Shown: positions 43,447 through 56,745, numbered from the stretch's first letter. The stretch is 64,000 nt of DNA from Tieghemostelium lacteum (GCA_001606155.1 LODT01000004.1:372001-436000); one strand, 5' to 3'. The notes: generated by a model not told the origin, from the letters alone. Translations and numbers: made by a program.

Positions 43447-45954
43447 TTAATTATGTCTCTTTTTTGATTTCTTTTTCTTTACTACTCTTTTACCTTTGGA
43501 TTGAGAGGTAGAGAGATATGGTTTTTGTCTTTCCTCTCTTTGCTTTAGTGCTAATTTTGATTTACATCTCCACATGCACCATATTGGATCATAATACATT
43601 TCTTTAGCTCTGTGTTTTTCCTCTTCATTTCTTATTTTAATTTTTTCTTCTTTTGACAATGCACCAAGATCTGAAACAATAGTGAGAGATGGTGTAGAAT
43701 TTTGTGAGGTTGATAATGCATTGGCTCCATTGGTAGTTATAGTGGTTGTTGTTGTAGTAGTAGGACTTGTGGCATTATCACCAGTGGTCTCATCAACAGG
43801 ATCCAATAAATGATTGTTATTGTCAACTGCTGATAACTCTTGGCTGATTAATTGGTCATCAATAGGTACACCTTCATAGTAATAGTAAAAGAATTCACCT
43901 TGGAAACTGTCATAGTGTAATACAGGTCTTCCGCCAGAACAATCTCTACATAACCAAGGTCCCTTATGATCAGGTGTCAATCTAATACATTGTAAATGGA
44001 ATGCTCTCAGACAACTACCATCACAGACAACCAATGGATGAACAATAGTTTCGTCATATTGTGGTGTTTGTACTGCATTTGTATCGGTAGTTGTATCGGT
44101 AGTGGTTGGAGTATTACCATCAACAGCCATTGCATTGACAGAGACGGCATTTGGAGCTGGTTTCTTTACAATGTAGGGTTTGGGTGGTTCTTTACAGATT
44201 GCGCAGATGGCAGTCACCATTTCAGCGTGTAATGATGCATCAGCTCTAGACTGATCCAAAGCAGTATCAAAGAGCTCTTGATATTCTTTTTCCAATTCCT
44301 CAGCATGTTCGTAGACTTCAGTATCATTTTCATTATAGGTCATGGCATTTTTGAATACTAATCTAACCTGTTGATCAAATTGCATAAAATTCTGGTATGG
44401 TGTGACCAGAGGTTGAGGAGGTTGCTGGTGGTCACCAGTGGGTTGAGGAGGTTGATAGTTAATTCTCTTATCTATAGTACCAAAATCCATAGGTTCCTTA
44501 ATGACATCTAGATAGTTGGTCAATTGAAGTTTAACATGGTCTACTGGTTCTCTAAAATACTTTGATTTGTGGTCTTTCATCAAGGTTGAGAGTATAGCTT
44601 TACATTTCTCCATCATTAGTCTATTGATTTCCTCTGGGTTTGCTTCTACTTTAGGTCTGAATATAATGGGGTGGCTGTACTTTGGTGCGTATGGAATAGG
44701 AGGTGGAGTGCCAACTTGTACACCATGGGATACTGTCATATGTGGCGCCATATGATGTGGAGGGTTTTGATGATGCATCATTTGTGGGTGCTGTTGATTT
44801 GGTATGTACTTGTATTGTTGGTGTTGATTGTGTAGTTGTTGAAGATGCTGTTTTTGTGCCATTATTAATTGCTGTTGCTGCATTTGTATGGATGGATGCA
44901 TTTGTACGGATTGCATGAACTGTGGTTGCATCATGGGATTGAACATCATTTTATTATGTGTCATAAGACCAGGATGTTGAGGTATCATTGCTAGAGTGTT
45001 ACCTCTAGTCAATGGTATTTTGGGTGGCATCATCAAGTCACCCATTTCCACAACAGAGCTTGCAACAGCACCTATACTTGATAAACCAGCACTACTCTGT
45101 GTACGCAATTTCTTGGAATCTTGTTGTTGTTTAATATAGCATTTCTTGCATTTGCTAGCACGGGTATAGAATTCCGATGAAGGAAGTACAGAGGATGTAC
45201 CCCACCATTTAGTATGTAGAGGATGTTGGCACACCTGATAGGCTGATCCCTTTTTGTCCATCAATGAGGCGTCTAGTTGCTGTTGTTGCTGTGCAGCTAC
45301 ACTTGGGTTACTCTTTATCGATGCTCTGGTAGTTATAGTAGGTGGTTGAGGACTTTGCATAGATTGCACAGGTGGTTGAGGTACAGCTCCCAAACCCATA
45401 GGATCCATCATGGTACTAGGATTAAACAATGGATTCTGTGGAGAAATCATGTTCATTGGCATACCATAAGGTGATGGTGATGGCCATGATGTGGTATAAG
45501 GTGTATGTTGTCCAATATATCCACTGTGCATCATTTGTGGTGTCATTGAATGTTGAGTTGGTACAGGTGGATTCATCTTCACTGGTGTTATATTTATATT
45601 GCTGTTATTCTTTTGTAATTGCTGTTGCTGTTGAAGGTTTAGTGCAGAAGGTTGTGAAGGTACATTACTAACTTGACCGGATATAGGTGGTGAGGTTGGA
45701 TATGGTGACATTGTCTTCTTTACATTGACATTATCAGCCAACTGATCATGGTCAGCCTCATGTCTGGAAATGTGTCTTGAGAAATTTGCGTGCAACATCT
45801 TACCGCAATCTTTAAAAAAACATGTGTAAAGACCTTCAGAGTTTCTCTGAAACAAATGTGCACCATATTTCTCCTTTTGATAATTCATTAGACCTGGACC
45901 CTCTGTTTTATCACCATTTGCAGATGACATTGACGGTGTAGTTGGTGTTGACAT
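43447..45954 (-). CDS. C2H2-bromodomain-PHD chromatin protein
   Basis: 835 residues, single exon. A C2H2-like finger (about 40-66, CFFKDCGKMLHANFSRHISRH) is followed by Gln/Pro/Met-rich low complexity. A second Cys/His cluster (about 239-272, CQHPLHTKWWG then CKKCYIKQQ) may bind zinc. The bromodomain is at about 435-561 (DVIKEPMDFGTIDKRI, VFKNAMTYNENDTEVYEHAEEL). The PHD-type finger is at about 580-671 (CAICKEPP, VVCDGSCLRAFHLQC, WLCRDC), with a long linker inside it. The tail is Lys/Arg-rich and likely a nuclear signal. The Asn in TYNEND is the acetyl-lysine contact. It is a probable reader of histone marks and its partner complex is unknown. Confidence 0.9.
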   Translation of the reverse strand: MSTPTTPSMSSANGDKTEGPGLMNYQKEKYGAHLFQRNSEGLYTCFFKDCGKMLHANFSRHISRHEADHDQLADNVNVKKTMSPYPTSPPISGQVSNVPSQPSALNLQQQQQLQKNNSNINITPVKMNPPVPTQHSMTPQMMHSGYIGQHTPYTTSWPSPSPYGMPMNMISPQNPLFNPSTMMDPMGLGAVPQPPVQSMQSPQPPTITTRASIKSNPSVAAQQQQQLDASLMDKKGSAYQVCQHPLHTKWWGTSSVLPSSEFYTRASKCKKCYIKQQQDSKKLRTQSSAGLSSIGAVASSVVEMGDLMMPPKIPLTRGNTLAMIPQHPGLMTHNKMMFNPMMQPQFMQSVQMHPSIQMQQQQLIMAQKQHLQQLHNQHQQYKYIPNQQHPQMMHHQNPPHHMAPHMTVSHGVQVGTPPPIPYAPKYSHPIIFRPKVEANPEEINRLMMEKCKAILSTLMKDHKSKYFREPVDHVKLQLTNYLDVIKEPMDFGTIDKRINYQPPQPTGDHQQPPQPLVTPYQNFMQFDQQVRLVFKNAMTYNENDTEVYEHAEELEKEYQELFDTALDQSRADASLHAEMVTAICAICKEPPKPYIVKKPAPNAVSVNAMAVDGNTPTTTDTTTDTNAVQTPQYDETIVHPLVVCDGSCLRAFHLQCIRLTPDHKGPWLCRDCSGGRPVLHYDSFQGEFFYYYYEGVPIDDQLISQELSAVDNNNHLLDPVDETTGDNATSPTTTTTTTITTNGANALSTSQNSTPSLTIVSDLGALSKEEKIKIRNEEEKHRAKEMYYDPIWCMWRCKSKLALKQREERQKPYLSTSQSKGKRVVKKKKSKKRHN

Positions 45955-46404
45955 CTTTCCTCTATACTATAATTATGTACTGTTCTTTTAAAAATATTTA
46001 CAATGTAGCTCTGTTAACTAGACTACTACTAAAAACAACACAAAAATCAAAGATATCTCTAAATATGGGTGGTGGTTGGTTGAACTTAAAATGATTTTTA
46101 AGTTTTTAAAATCTATCCGTTGTTCTCGAAACCAAATTCAAAAATTAAAAAAATTTTCTCTATTTGTGTTTTCTATCTCAGTGATGAAGAAATTGAAAAT
46201 AATTTAAAAAAAAAAAAAAAAAATTTTAACGATGTCGTATTCTCAACTTATAAATTTAATTAATATATAACATTCAAGAATATCAATGAAATCAAATAAT
46301 TACTTGAAAATATATCATTTATAAAAGTAATTTAGAAATAAAATTTAAATTCTTTGTAATTTTTATTTTTTTTTTTTTTTTTTAATTTTTAATATTTGTT
46401 CTGA
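45955..46404. promoter_or_regulatory. Divergent intergenic region
   Basis: 450 bp between head-to-head starts of the bromodomain gene and the CDK12-like gene. It is AT-rich with runs of 15-17 A or T (near 46204 and 46368). No other feature is supported. Confidence 0.4.
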
Positions 46405-48383
46405 ATGGATACCGTAACATCGTTAGAAACTACAAAAGAACCATTAAATTCAACTACAGAAACTAATATAGAATCAAATAGTGGAAATAGTGCACAACAG
46501 AATAGTAGTAATAGCAGTAACAACAACAGTGGTAATACCAATAATGGTATACCATCATTTATAGATAAAGAAGCTTTGAAATCAACATTTCATAGCTCTT
46601 CCAAATCAGCAAATGGCGAGGATAAGGATGTTGATGAACTACTACCTCACATCAATTACAATAACTATGACATATCATGGGGATCACAGAGTGTAGAGAT
46701 CTATGATAATTTGACAATGATAGGTGAAGGTACATTTGGACAGGTTTACAAGGCAAAGAGCAAACAAGGCGACGAGGTTGCTTTGAAAAAGGTGATTATG
46801 GAGAATGAAACTGAGGGATTCCCCATCACAGCTATTCGTGAGATTAAGATACTCAAGGAACTCAAAAATAAGAATATAGTTAACCTTCACGATATTGTAA
46901 CATCACCTGCATCAGAACATAACAATTACAAAGGCAGTGTTTATATGGTCTTTGAATATATGGATCATGACTTAAACGGAGTCATGGACAGTCCAGTCTT
47001 TAAATTCTTTTCACCTGAACAAATCAAATGCTACCTCAAACAACTTTTGGAAGGTCTAGCATTCTGCCACAGAAACAATGTACTCCATCGTGATATAAAA
47101 GGTTCAAATTTGTTATTAAGTAATAAAGGTATTTTAAAACTTGCTGGTATGTTTTCACTGTCTCTCTTTCTCCTTACATCCCATTCAATCATACTAACCC
47201 ATCTTTAATTTTTTAGATTTTGGTTTAGCAAGACCATTTAATAGTAGTGATAAGAAGGGTTTGACTAATAAAGTCATTACTTTGTGGTACAGGCCTCCAG
47301 AACTTTTATTGGGATCAGTTCATTATGGACCAGAGATTGATATGTGGTCTGTCGGTTGTATAATGTCAGAGCTGTTATTTAAAAAGACACTCTTCCCAGG
47401 TCGAAATCAAATCGAACAATTAGATAAGATATTTCAAATTTGTGGTACACCAACTCCAGAGAATTGGCCAGATGTTCATCTGTTGCCTTCTTGGAATAAA
47501 CTGAAACCACCAAAACCCATAAAAAGAACACTCAAGGAATTATGTGAAAGGTATGTAATATCATATTACAACACCCTACAAACAGGTCTATATTCTCAAA
47601 GATACTAACAAACACAAACACAGCGAAAACAAAACATTTTTTACACCAGACGCCTTTGATTTATTAGATAAATTATTATGTTTGGACCCTAAAAAGAGAA
47701 TATCGGCATCTGAGGCATTGGACAGCGCATATTTTTGGACTAAACCGTTGCCTTGTGATCCATCAACTATACCTCCATTTCCATCTTGTCATGAATTTAG
47801 AACTAAAAAGAAAAGACCACAACATCCACAACAACCTAATGAACAAGCTCCAATTTCAAATACTAATGGGTACCCACCACAACAACAGCAACAACAACAA
47901 CCACCACCACAGCAACAACCAAACTATCAACAACAACCTCCACCACCGCCACCTAAACATGGCGGAGGAGGTAGTAATGTAGTTGGTGGTCATGGTGATC
48001 AACATACGCAGTATAAAAAACTTAGAGGTGATTACCCACCTTCTTCAACTTCTCAACACCACCAATCTCGACCACCTTATCCAAATCAACAACCATACAA
48101 CAACAACAACAACAACAACAATAATAATAATAATAGTAAATATCCAGTTCAACCTCCACCTTCGATACACAATGGAGCACCAAATCAACCACATCACTAT
48201 CAACAACAACAACCAAACAGAATGAATAATGGTGGATATAATAATAGCCATCATCACCATAATAATCAGAATAGACAACCACCTAGCCATTACCAACCAC
48301 CACAAAATCATCATAATAATAACAGAAACAATTATAATAATTATAATAATAATAATAATAATAACTCAGGTGGTAATCAATAA
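46405..48383 (+). CDS. CDK12/13-like cyclin-dependent kinase (3 exons)
   Basis: Exons 46405-47146, 47217-47550 and 47624-48383, with introns of 70 and 73 nt (both GTATGT), encode 611 residues. Asn/Ser-rich N-terminus; kinase domain about 100-395. GEGTFGQVYKA, Lys128, PITAIRE (140-146), HRD with Asp230, DFG Asp248 and T-loop Thr264 (GLTNKVITLWYRPPE) are all intact. The first intron splits the DFG codon. PITAIRE is the cyclin-binding helix of CDK12/13 and yeast Ctk1, kinases that phosphorylate the RNA polymerase II tail with cyclin K. CDK9 would have PITALRE. The C-terminus is rich in Gln, Pro, His and Asn, with AAC/AAT repeats near 48097-48134. Confidence 0.92.
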
Positions 48384-48668
48384 TCACTAATTAATATATA
48401 TTATTTCAACCTACAGAATACCAAATAATTCTAGTCCTCTATCTATCAACATTAATATTAAAAATTGAGATAATCCAAAATCTTTGTAATTAAAAAAAAA
48501 ATAATTCATTTTATTTAATATATTAAAATAAAAGACTACTAATCTATCTGAATCCTAATAATAATTACATATTTTTTTGTTATAAATAATTTGAAATTCA
48601 ATAGTTGTCAAAAATTAATTTTTTTTGAAATTTGGCACAGAGATCTCATTTAATTTACAAATAGTTAT

Positions 48669-51600
48669 ATGTCGACAACTTCACTAAGTAGTAGTACAAA
48701 TAATACCAATAATCTTTCTAACAGTCAAAGTAATGTAAATAACAATAGCAGTACTAGTGCAAATGCATCACCAATAAGCACTACAAGTTCCAATGGTAGT
48801 GTTACAAGTAGTAATGCATCATCATCTGCAGCCAGTGTTGTCAGCAGACTATCTTCATCCTTTTCACCAAAGAGTTTGTCTAGTAGTAACTCAAATATAC
48901 CAACATTATCCTCTTCACAAACTATATCATCGCCACCATTAAACAGTAGTAGTAGTAATAAAGCCTACAATAGTGACCATATAACAATAACCTACAGAGA
49001 TGATTGTAAAGTTTGGAATATTGTTGAATCTGAACTACTTAATCATCTACCATTACGTAATATCACTTGGAAAACAAAAACAGGGTCGACTAAAGTTGTC
49101 GAACGTATGCCTATAGAGATACTGCATTGCGATGATGACCGTATCAAAAATGCACAGGAACTCTACAAGAAACCTTACCTCTATTTGTATTTGGTTCATT
49201 GTGAGGATGCTGATGCCTACAAGAATGAAATCAAGAATAAGATTAAAACATGGATTCAGACAATGACAGACAGACAGCAGGAATGGTTGATTGTCTATGT
49301 ATCTTTAGGTCAAAAAAGACTCTCAGAACTCACCTCTAAACTCACCAGAACAGTTTACGATAGGATAAAAAACGATTTCAATGTAAAACGTGACAGATGT
49401 TGTCAACTAAGATGTTGTGATGAAAAAAATACCTATGAAGAGCTGTGGGATGATTTTTTGGTGAAAATGAAAGAAGGTATAATTTCATCTGCGGAACAAT
49501 ATCTCACATGCTATGAAGATGAAATTCGTAAATTGGACGCCAAGAGAATTCTTCCTGGTTGGAGTTTTCTTAATTTCTTTTTTGTTAAGGAATCACTGGC
49601 TTTCATCTACGAGAGAGCTCAACTCTATGAAGATGCTCTAATGCAATACTATGAATTAGAAGTACTCTTTGCTGATAATTCCAATAACGTCTTTGAATCC
49701 ATTTCACCATCTGATCAAGATGAAATTAAAGTCCTAACATTAGACTTCACCAAAAAGAACTACAGAGAACTTATCCGTACTGGTAAAATATCTCTATTTG
49801 ATTTTAAACATTATCTATTTGCCAGACAATCTAAAGTGGGTTATATATGTCATTTGTTAGATTATGGAATTATTATTAACATTTTTATTTTACACTAGTT
49901 ATTATTTTTATTACAAAAACCTATTGAGGTGGTTAGTAAAGCATTGGTATTTATAACCTCTGTTAGTATTATAATTAAAAGATTTTCTCCAAAATGTTTT
50001 AATCCACTTTTTAGAGAATCTTGGATATATTGTGCATCTATGGAGATTATAAAGGCTTGTCAAGATTCATTTGAAAAGATTTTGTTGGGTAATAAAGAAA
50101 CTTCAAATATCCTATCTGGTCAGACTAAAGCTAAGACTACTTCTATTGGTAGATTCTTTGGGAATGCTTTAGGTACTATTGGTAAAGTAAATAACCAAAT
50201 TGCAACAACTTTAAATATGCCATCTGCATCATCTTCATCGTCATCTAGTGCATCTTCAATCTCTGGTACACAATCACTTACATCACTACAATCTGCTCAG
50301 ATTACAAATTATATTCAACAACAGAATCAGCAAAGTTCCAGCGGGACAGGGTCAAAAACCAATAGTCTCAATCTCTCAGAATTGGAGGCTAGAATGGAGA
50401 AACAAGATCGTGAGACTTTAGATTTCCTTTTGGGTGATATGTTATTTAATGCATCACAAAAACTAGAGGAGTTGGCTGTAAAACTTAAAATGTTAGCTCC
50501 TAACATTGACAATCTTTCAGATGAGACACTAGAACAACTGCAAGTACCCGATCAAACAATGATGACATTTAATCAGTATATTGATAAAATTCTAGCACTG
50601 GTACCTATGGATGAGAAACTGGAAATCAGTCAAGATGATACTCAACAACAGGATTCATCACAACTACTTGGTCTCTTTCCAAATTACCCCGAACTTAGAG
50701 TGATATTCAAAAGTAAAAAAGAATTTCAACGTTGTTTATTAGAGGTTTTGGGGCAATCTGTAAAACTCTATGCTCAATCTAATAGAACACGTTCTATAGC
50801 CAGATTAACGTATTCAATGGCAAACTATCACTTCCGTCTCGGTCAATTCCAAGTTGCAGAAACTCTATTGAAATCCATTGATAATAGAGAATCTTTGTGG
50901 CCTGAGATTGAATATGCCACAAAAACTAAATTAGCATACTGTCAGAAACAGTTGAATCATATACAAGATTATGTAAGTAGTTGTGTATCTCTGTTGACAC
51001 CTGGAATACTCAGAAATCAAGAGGAAAATTTATTCTATCTTGCAGAGATATCTCAAATGTCTCTACTGGATTTGAATATTGTTCAACCAATGTCACCACT
51101 ATTCAAGAGTAAAGTCTATTGCAAAGAAACCCTCTTTCGTTATTTAGACACCATTCGTGTTCAAGTTCGTATTCATTCTTATCTATCATCGCCTATATCT
51201 ATAAGTTCTGGTTATGTAAGCTTCATCAAACTTACACCAAACGCACCTAGTACTGTCGCAGCCAGTGAGAAGTTAAATTTCCAAATGACAGATTTTGAAC
51301 TTCATCCAGGTGTAAATCATTTGGTATTCACCACAATAGCATCAAGTAAATCTACATTTATTAAAGACTCTATATGCTTGAAAATCAATAACATTGCATT
51401 TGGTCACAGTCTTCGTGGTGATTTATCAGATAAGTCTGAGATTAAAATTATTGATAGCGAGTCTTTGATTACCTTGGAATCATTTACCAATAACCCTCTG
51501 CTCCTCTACACTGTACAATACATAGGAATCAAACTTTTTACTCACTCTGATCAGATTGAAACTGGTATTTTGTCATTTTATTCAATGACTGGTGTTACCA

Positions 51601-52667
51601 TTATTCCTTCTAATAGTTTTATGGTTATTAGAACACTGGCTGATGGAAGCTCTCAAGTTGAGGAAATTGCATTAACTAACGAAAAGTTACCTCTCTCTCA
51701 AATTGGTGCTAATGAGCAATTGGAATTCTATCTACCGGTGATGGCTATAAATCATGATACTTGCACACACCAGATAAGGGTAGAATTGCAACACCAGAAA
51801 CAAACTAAAGAAAAGTTCTCAAGTTCACTAGTTTCAAGTACACTGTTTATAAATCCCTTCTCAGTACAAGAACAATTCATACCTGTAAATAATCAACAAA
51901 ATCATCTATTCCTAAAATTGATGATACAATGTACATCCAGCACCATGTTACAGATTCAAGATTTTCAATTGGAGGGTTGCGACCCTCAGTACCAGGAACA
52001 AGGAAGTACCAACCCATTTTATATGGTAAACGACTACAATCGGCAGGCAATTACCAATTTAAAAATGTACCCTGGTCAAGTCATTTCAATGATCTTTGAA
52101 ATGAAAAAATATGATATGGGTAGTGACAGCGCTACTGCCAACAAGGACTGTAAAATTCATTTGAAATATATTAATAGACTACCTGAAACCGAATTACCAA
52201 TGATAAAAGAATGTAAACCATTGTGGAGAGATAATGTCTCTTTCCAATGGCCAATTAAATTCTATTGTCCTGTAAATTACTATCAAGTGGACCTTAAAAT
52301 ACCTGAAATTGGATATCTGGGTGAATTTACTCCATTTGAATTCACAATCACCAATTTGGATAAAAACAATCTTTCTCAGAGTATGCAGTATCAATTGGAA
52401 TTTGATTACAGTACCTGGATGATTTCAGGTAAGAGTAAACACACTTTTAACTTTGAACCTGGACAACAAGAATTTCAGTTCAAGTGTAACTTGATACCCA
52501 TAATTATTGGTTCTTTAACCTTGCCTAAAGTAACACTCATTGGTGTTAAATCTCAAAATATACATTATTCTAAAAATTTTAATCAATCTATCTATGTTTA
52601 TCCAACACCACAAATTTTCACATGTCAAATTATATCCACACAGAGTAGCGTGGAATCTGCAAAATAA
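48669..52667 (+). CDS. trappc10: TRAPP II subunit TRAPPC10 (2 exons)
   Basis: Exons 48669-49835 and 49899-52667 join across a 63-nt intron to 1311 residues, close to the human length of about 1260. The join gives YLFARQSKLLFLLQKPIEV, matching the family phrase near human RQCTLLLFLQRPWEV. A Ser/Asn-rich leader (1-105) is followed by ITITYRDDCKVWNIVESEL, PYLYLYLVHCEDADAYK and WLIVYVSLGQ, which are typical of Trs130/TRAPPC10. The C-terminal half is beta-rich, with a Ser-run insert near 490. It is a subunit of the TRAPP II tether, a Rab exchange complex at the Golgi and, in D. discoideum, linked to contractile-vacuole traffic. The donor GTGGGT is unlike all other introns here. Confidence 0.92.
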
Positions 52668-52735
52668 ATTGTTATATATAAATAAATTGTATATTACACA
52701 AAAAGAACACGTCAACTTTAATAATCATCAAGGTA

Positions 52736-55700
52736 TTACACTTTATAAAAGGTTTTATTATCAATAGTTGTAAATTTTCCCATATCAATTGATTGTTGAT
52801 AATCATCTATTAATTCTAAATGGTGATTGTGTATTGTTAGTTTTTTTAATTCTTTAAAATTATTTAACATTTTAAATATTTGTTGAATCTTTTGTTTTAA
52901 ATCTATATTACTATTAAATAATTTCAATTTTTCTATTTCAAATGATTTCATTTCAAGTTGGTGATGAATTTCTAGTTTAATTTCTTCTACTGATAAATTG
53001 CCAAATACCTCTTTAGGTTGTGTTTCTAAAATTGTTATTATATTATTTAGTGTTACTTTTAAACTAAAATACTTTACTGATTTTAATGAAAGAAAGTTGA
53101 TACTATTTTGATTTACTTGTAAATCATCAATTGAAATACTAGTTAGAGTATTATTATTATTATTAGGTAAATTTAATACAATATTATACTGAGATATATT
53201 TCTAAATACTATTTTATCAAATTGGTCATACATTGGTAACATTTCATAGGATTCAATAGAATCAATAGTTAGGGATAGATATAACTTCTTCAACCATTGG
53301 TACTTTTTTTTAAACTTTTTAACCAACGTAAGAGTTTCTAGGTTTATAAGTTGATTAAAATGTATTTCTAAAACCTTTAAATTTGATTTTCTAGTGAAGA
53401 AGTTTAACAAAAACTCTAGTACCAATGATTTGGATCTATCATCAATATAGTGTATAACTATCTCTTCAATTGTATTTCTAACATGACCTAATGGATATTG
53501 GTAACCTTGGAACAGGGGATCATTGGTAAGATTTTCCATGACCATTGATTTTAGAAATGGTAGAAACAGTAGATTTTCATTGGGTAGCATGATATCCATT
53601 ACAAGGTGTTGTATCTGAAAATTCCATATATATGGAAACCTATTTGCCAAGTCGGATAGTCTGCAAGCTGACACCCCATCCCTATATAATAAATATCTCT
53701 TTCTTTCTGAAATCTTCATAGTATGGTACACATTATCTACTTTTCTAACTATTTTAGTGTATTCTCTCTCGAGAACTCTAGATGTAACATCAAAGAACTG
53801 TTTAGATACCAACGCCAAATTTGAACAATCTTCATCTGGAAATCTAGATAATATCCTATATATAAATTCATTACTAAAAGTTTTTGGGATCTTTTTAACT
53901 ATAGACTCCAGTTCCTCTTGGGACTCATCCAATAGTGGATACAGATTTTGATTTTGGGTGTATTTAATTTCCCATTTAAAATCAATATCTAAATGATTAC
54001 GAATAGAATTCCTTTTAAAAAATTCAATATTGGATTTCACTAACAATGGATATTTTAACAACACCTTTTTAAATAGATATCTTGGAATATAATTAACTGT
54101 GTGTTCAATAAATTCTAAAATTAAACCATCACCAATAATTCTAAAGAATTTACCAGTGTCTATTAATTCAACAATTACATCTGTCTTGGAGTTAAATCTA
54201 TTATGTGGAAACAGAAAATCAAAAATTTTCATACCATATCCAATATTTAGTGATACTCGGACTAATAATTGATATTGTAATGCTGTTATTTTAGTATTAT
54301 CTATCGAATATCCTAAAAGATTTTGTAAAAATCTAGGAAATGAAATTTTGTCCGATATTAATTTGTCAAGATAGATATTGGATATACATTTAGATAATAA
54401 ATCCAAATAGCTTTCATCGATCACTTGATTTATATCAAATATATATTTTGATATAATCTCGTCTGCCTTATCCTTAGGGCTGACAACAGGTACCAACTTT
54501 AAAGGGTCTAAAATTTCGGTATTAAATGAATCTAATTGCATAATTTTTATATTACTATATAAAACCTTTAGTTCTGTTTCAACTTTTTCAAATATAGATT
54601 CAATTAGTTCGACTCTTCCCAAATTTAGAATAAAAGGAAAGAAATTTGGAATATTTCTAATGAACTCTAATATACTGAAATTGTTAGTTGATGAGGTAAA
54701 TGCCATAATGAATGAATTGTAAAAAATGGGAGTTGAGTTTTGATCAACAGAATATAAGTCTGACACCAATATTCCAGATTCCAAAAGTTGAAAAATACCC
54801 ATTATTAAATCATTGGCAACTATTCCATCAAGGTAACCCAAGTGGTGAATTTTCATCTTTTCCAAATTATTTTTTACAAGTTGGTTTAAAGCCTCCTTAG
54901 ATTCTTCACATTTAGACTGAGACAAATAGTTATATATTCTATCAAATTGATCTTGATTAAAAAATACAGAGTATCTTTTAATCATTGAGATAAATTGTAT
55001 CGGGTTGCTATGAACTAGTTGAAATATTCTACCATTTTTTAGATAATACTTTAAAGTACCTGATGTAATTGGAATTATATCACCAATATCTTTAGGTATT
55101 TTAGTTACTGATACCTGATTTAGGAATTTCTCCACTACACCATCTATAAGACTATTACCAATCAAGTGAAATAGTTTGGGTAGATATTTAACCTCCAAAA
55201 TATCTGGTATTAGAAGTAGTATATTTGGTACCAAATGTTTTAGTTTTTTAATTGGAGTGTACATGTACTTAGAAGTGAATTCAACTAGTTTACATATAAA
55301 TTTAATATCTGTTTCTGATTTCAAATGATTTATATAATTGTTATAAATCGAATCGAATAATGAGGAGTCTTTACTTATTAAATTATTACAATCTTCTACT
55401 AGATCTATGAACATTACCAATACAACTTTCATGGTTTTATATTTAAATTTTTTCTAAAATTGGTTAGATTTATATTGGTATATAATTTGATTTATAGAAA
55501 ACATACATTTAAACAAATAATGGTTAAATTTAATACATCGATTGGTTTAAGATCGAAATATGCATGCAAAAAACATTTTAATGCGAATATCCGAACAGAT
55601 TGATTATCATTTGTAAGTCCATTCAATAAAAATGAATATATAATACTATTTGACCAATAGTAGGTTGGTAGTGATAATTGTGATATAAAACTATAAATAA

Positions 55701-56048
55701 ATATTTGGTGTGTGACACAATTTGATTTTAGATATTTTTCAAATATATCTGTATATAATTTATATTAATAAACTAATTTAAATATTTTTAAATTCCTGGA
55801 ATATTACATTTTAAGTTTAATGGTGAAATATCATGAGTTTTTTCAAAAATATCAAAGATTTTGAAATCAAATTCTAATATTGTGGGTTGTATTGTTGAGA
55901 TGTACTGAAAAAACTCCTCCTCCCATAGATACTTGTTGTTGTAATCACTAATTAAAGTATCCATTATCAGATTTGTAGTTAAAGGACTCAAATCTTTAGA
56001 TAAATATTGTTTATAATTAAGTTGTAATGAAACATCCTGTCTAATCAT
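52736..56048 (-). CDS. Large F-box protein (3 exons)
   Basis: Exons are 56048-55808, 55748-55507 and 55453-52736, with introns of 59 and 53 nt (GTAATA and GTATGT donors). Both joins keep phase and the total is 1066 residues. The first two exons are too short to stand alone, but exon 2 is fully open (IFEKYLKSNC... LNLTIICLN) and runs into KKFKYKTMKVVLVMF of exon 3. Residues 1 to about 670 look helical, perhaps an armadillo/HEAT-like solenoid, without recognised motifs. An F-box lies at about 685-730 (FSNEFIYRILSRFPDEDCSNLALVSKQFF). The rest is leucine-rich. It is a probable SCF substrate adaptor, inferred from the F-box. Its stop is 68 bp from that of TRAPPC10. Confidence 0.75.
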
Positions 56049-56745
56049 TTTAATATATTTATATGCTTTGACTTTGGAATTGGAAAATATGGTTGAAATG
56101 AACTTTTTAAATGTTTTTATTTGGTAATTGTCGATTCAAAAAACAAAGTGTAAAAATAATATTTATTTGTTATTTTAAATAATTTTTTGTAAACTTTAAT
56201 GATGGTGTGATACAAAAAAATATTTTTTAGAATACAGTTATATTTACTTAATTGGCAACTATTACTATAAAAACAATGAAAACACATATATTATTTTTTG
56301 TAATAGAACTTGATGGAAAAATCAAGATACTTTATTTTAAAGTGTTGGTTAGAGAGATTAACACTAATGAAATATCATATAAAAAAAAAGAATAATTTAA
56401 ATTCCCTTTTCTGTTGATTTTTGTTGGTGTGTTTGTGTCTCTTTAAGGTTGCGCTATATCCTTGTGTGCGTGCGTGTGTGATTTTTGAAATTTTATACAC
56501 CTGCTTTGAAATATCCAAGATCTATGGAGAGCAAGAAATGTTATAATCTATACCTATATAAGTATTAATTATTATTATTAATCAAGTGTTGAATGATTAT
56601 TTAAACGATTCAACCTATCATAATTTAAATTTTTGTTATTATGAGTTGATAGAGAAGAGGGGGAGTGGGAAAAAAATTAGTGGTGAAGTTGATATTTGTT
56701 GATATTCCTATTGAGATAATATTAATTATTATACTATGTTATATA
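56049..56745. other. AT-rich intergenic region with a GT-rich patch
   Basis: 697 bp between the large F-box gene and the CDK-like gene, both on the minus strand. It holds the F-box gene promoter and the kinase 3' end. The patch 56429-56480 is GT-rich (TTGTTGGTGTGTTTGTG, GTGTGCGTGCGTGTGTG). Such boxes can bind the dictyostelid factor GBF, but this is only a similarity. No gene is seen. Confidence 0.4.

Noticed and set aside
48097-48134. AAC/AAT trinucleotide array as a mobile or regulatory repeat
   Set aside because: It codes in frame for an Asn run in the CDK12-like tail, which is normal in dictyostelid proteins.
48022-48314. Minus-strand open frames opposite the CDK12-like tail
   Set aside because: They are shadows of the CAA/AAC/CAT-rich repeat coding for Gln, Asn and His on the plus strand.
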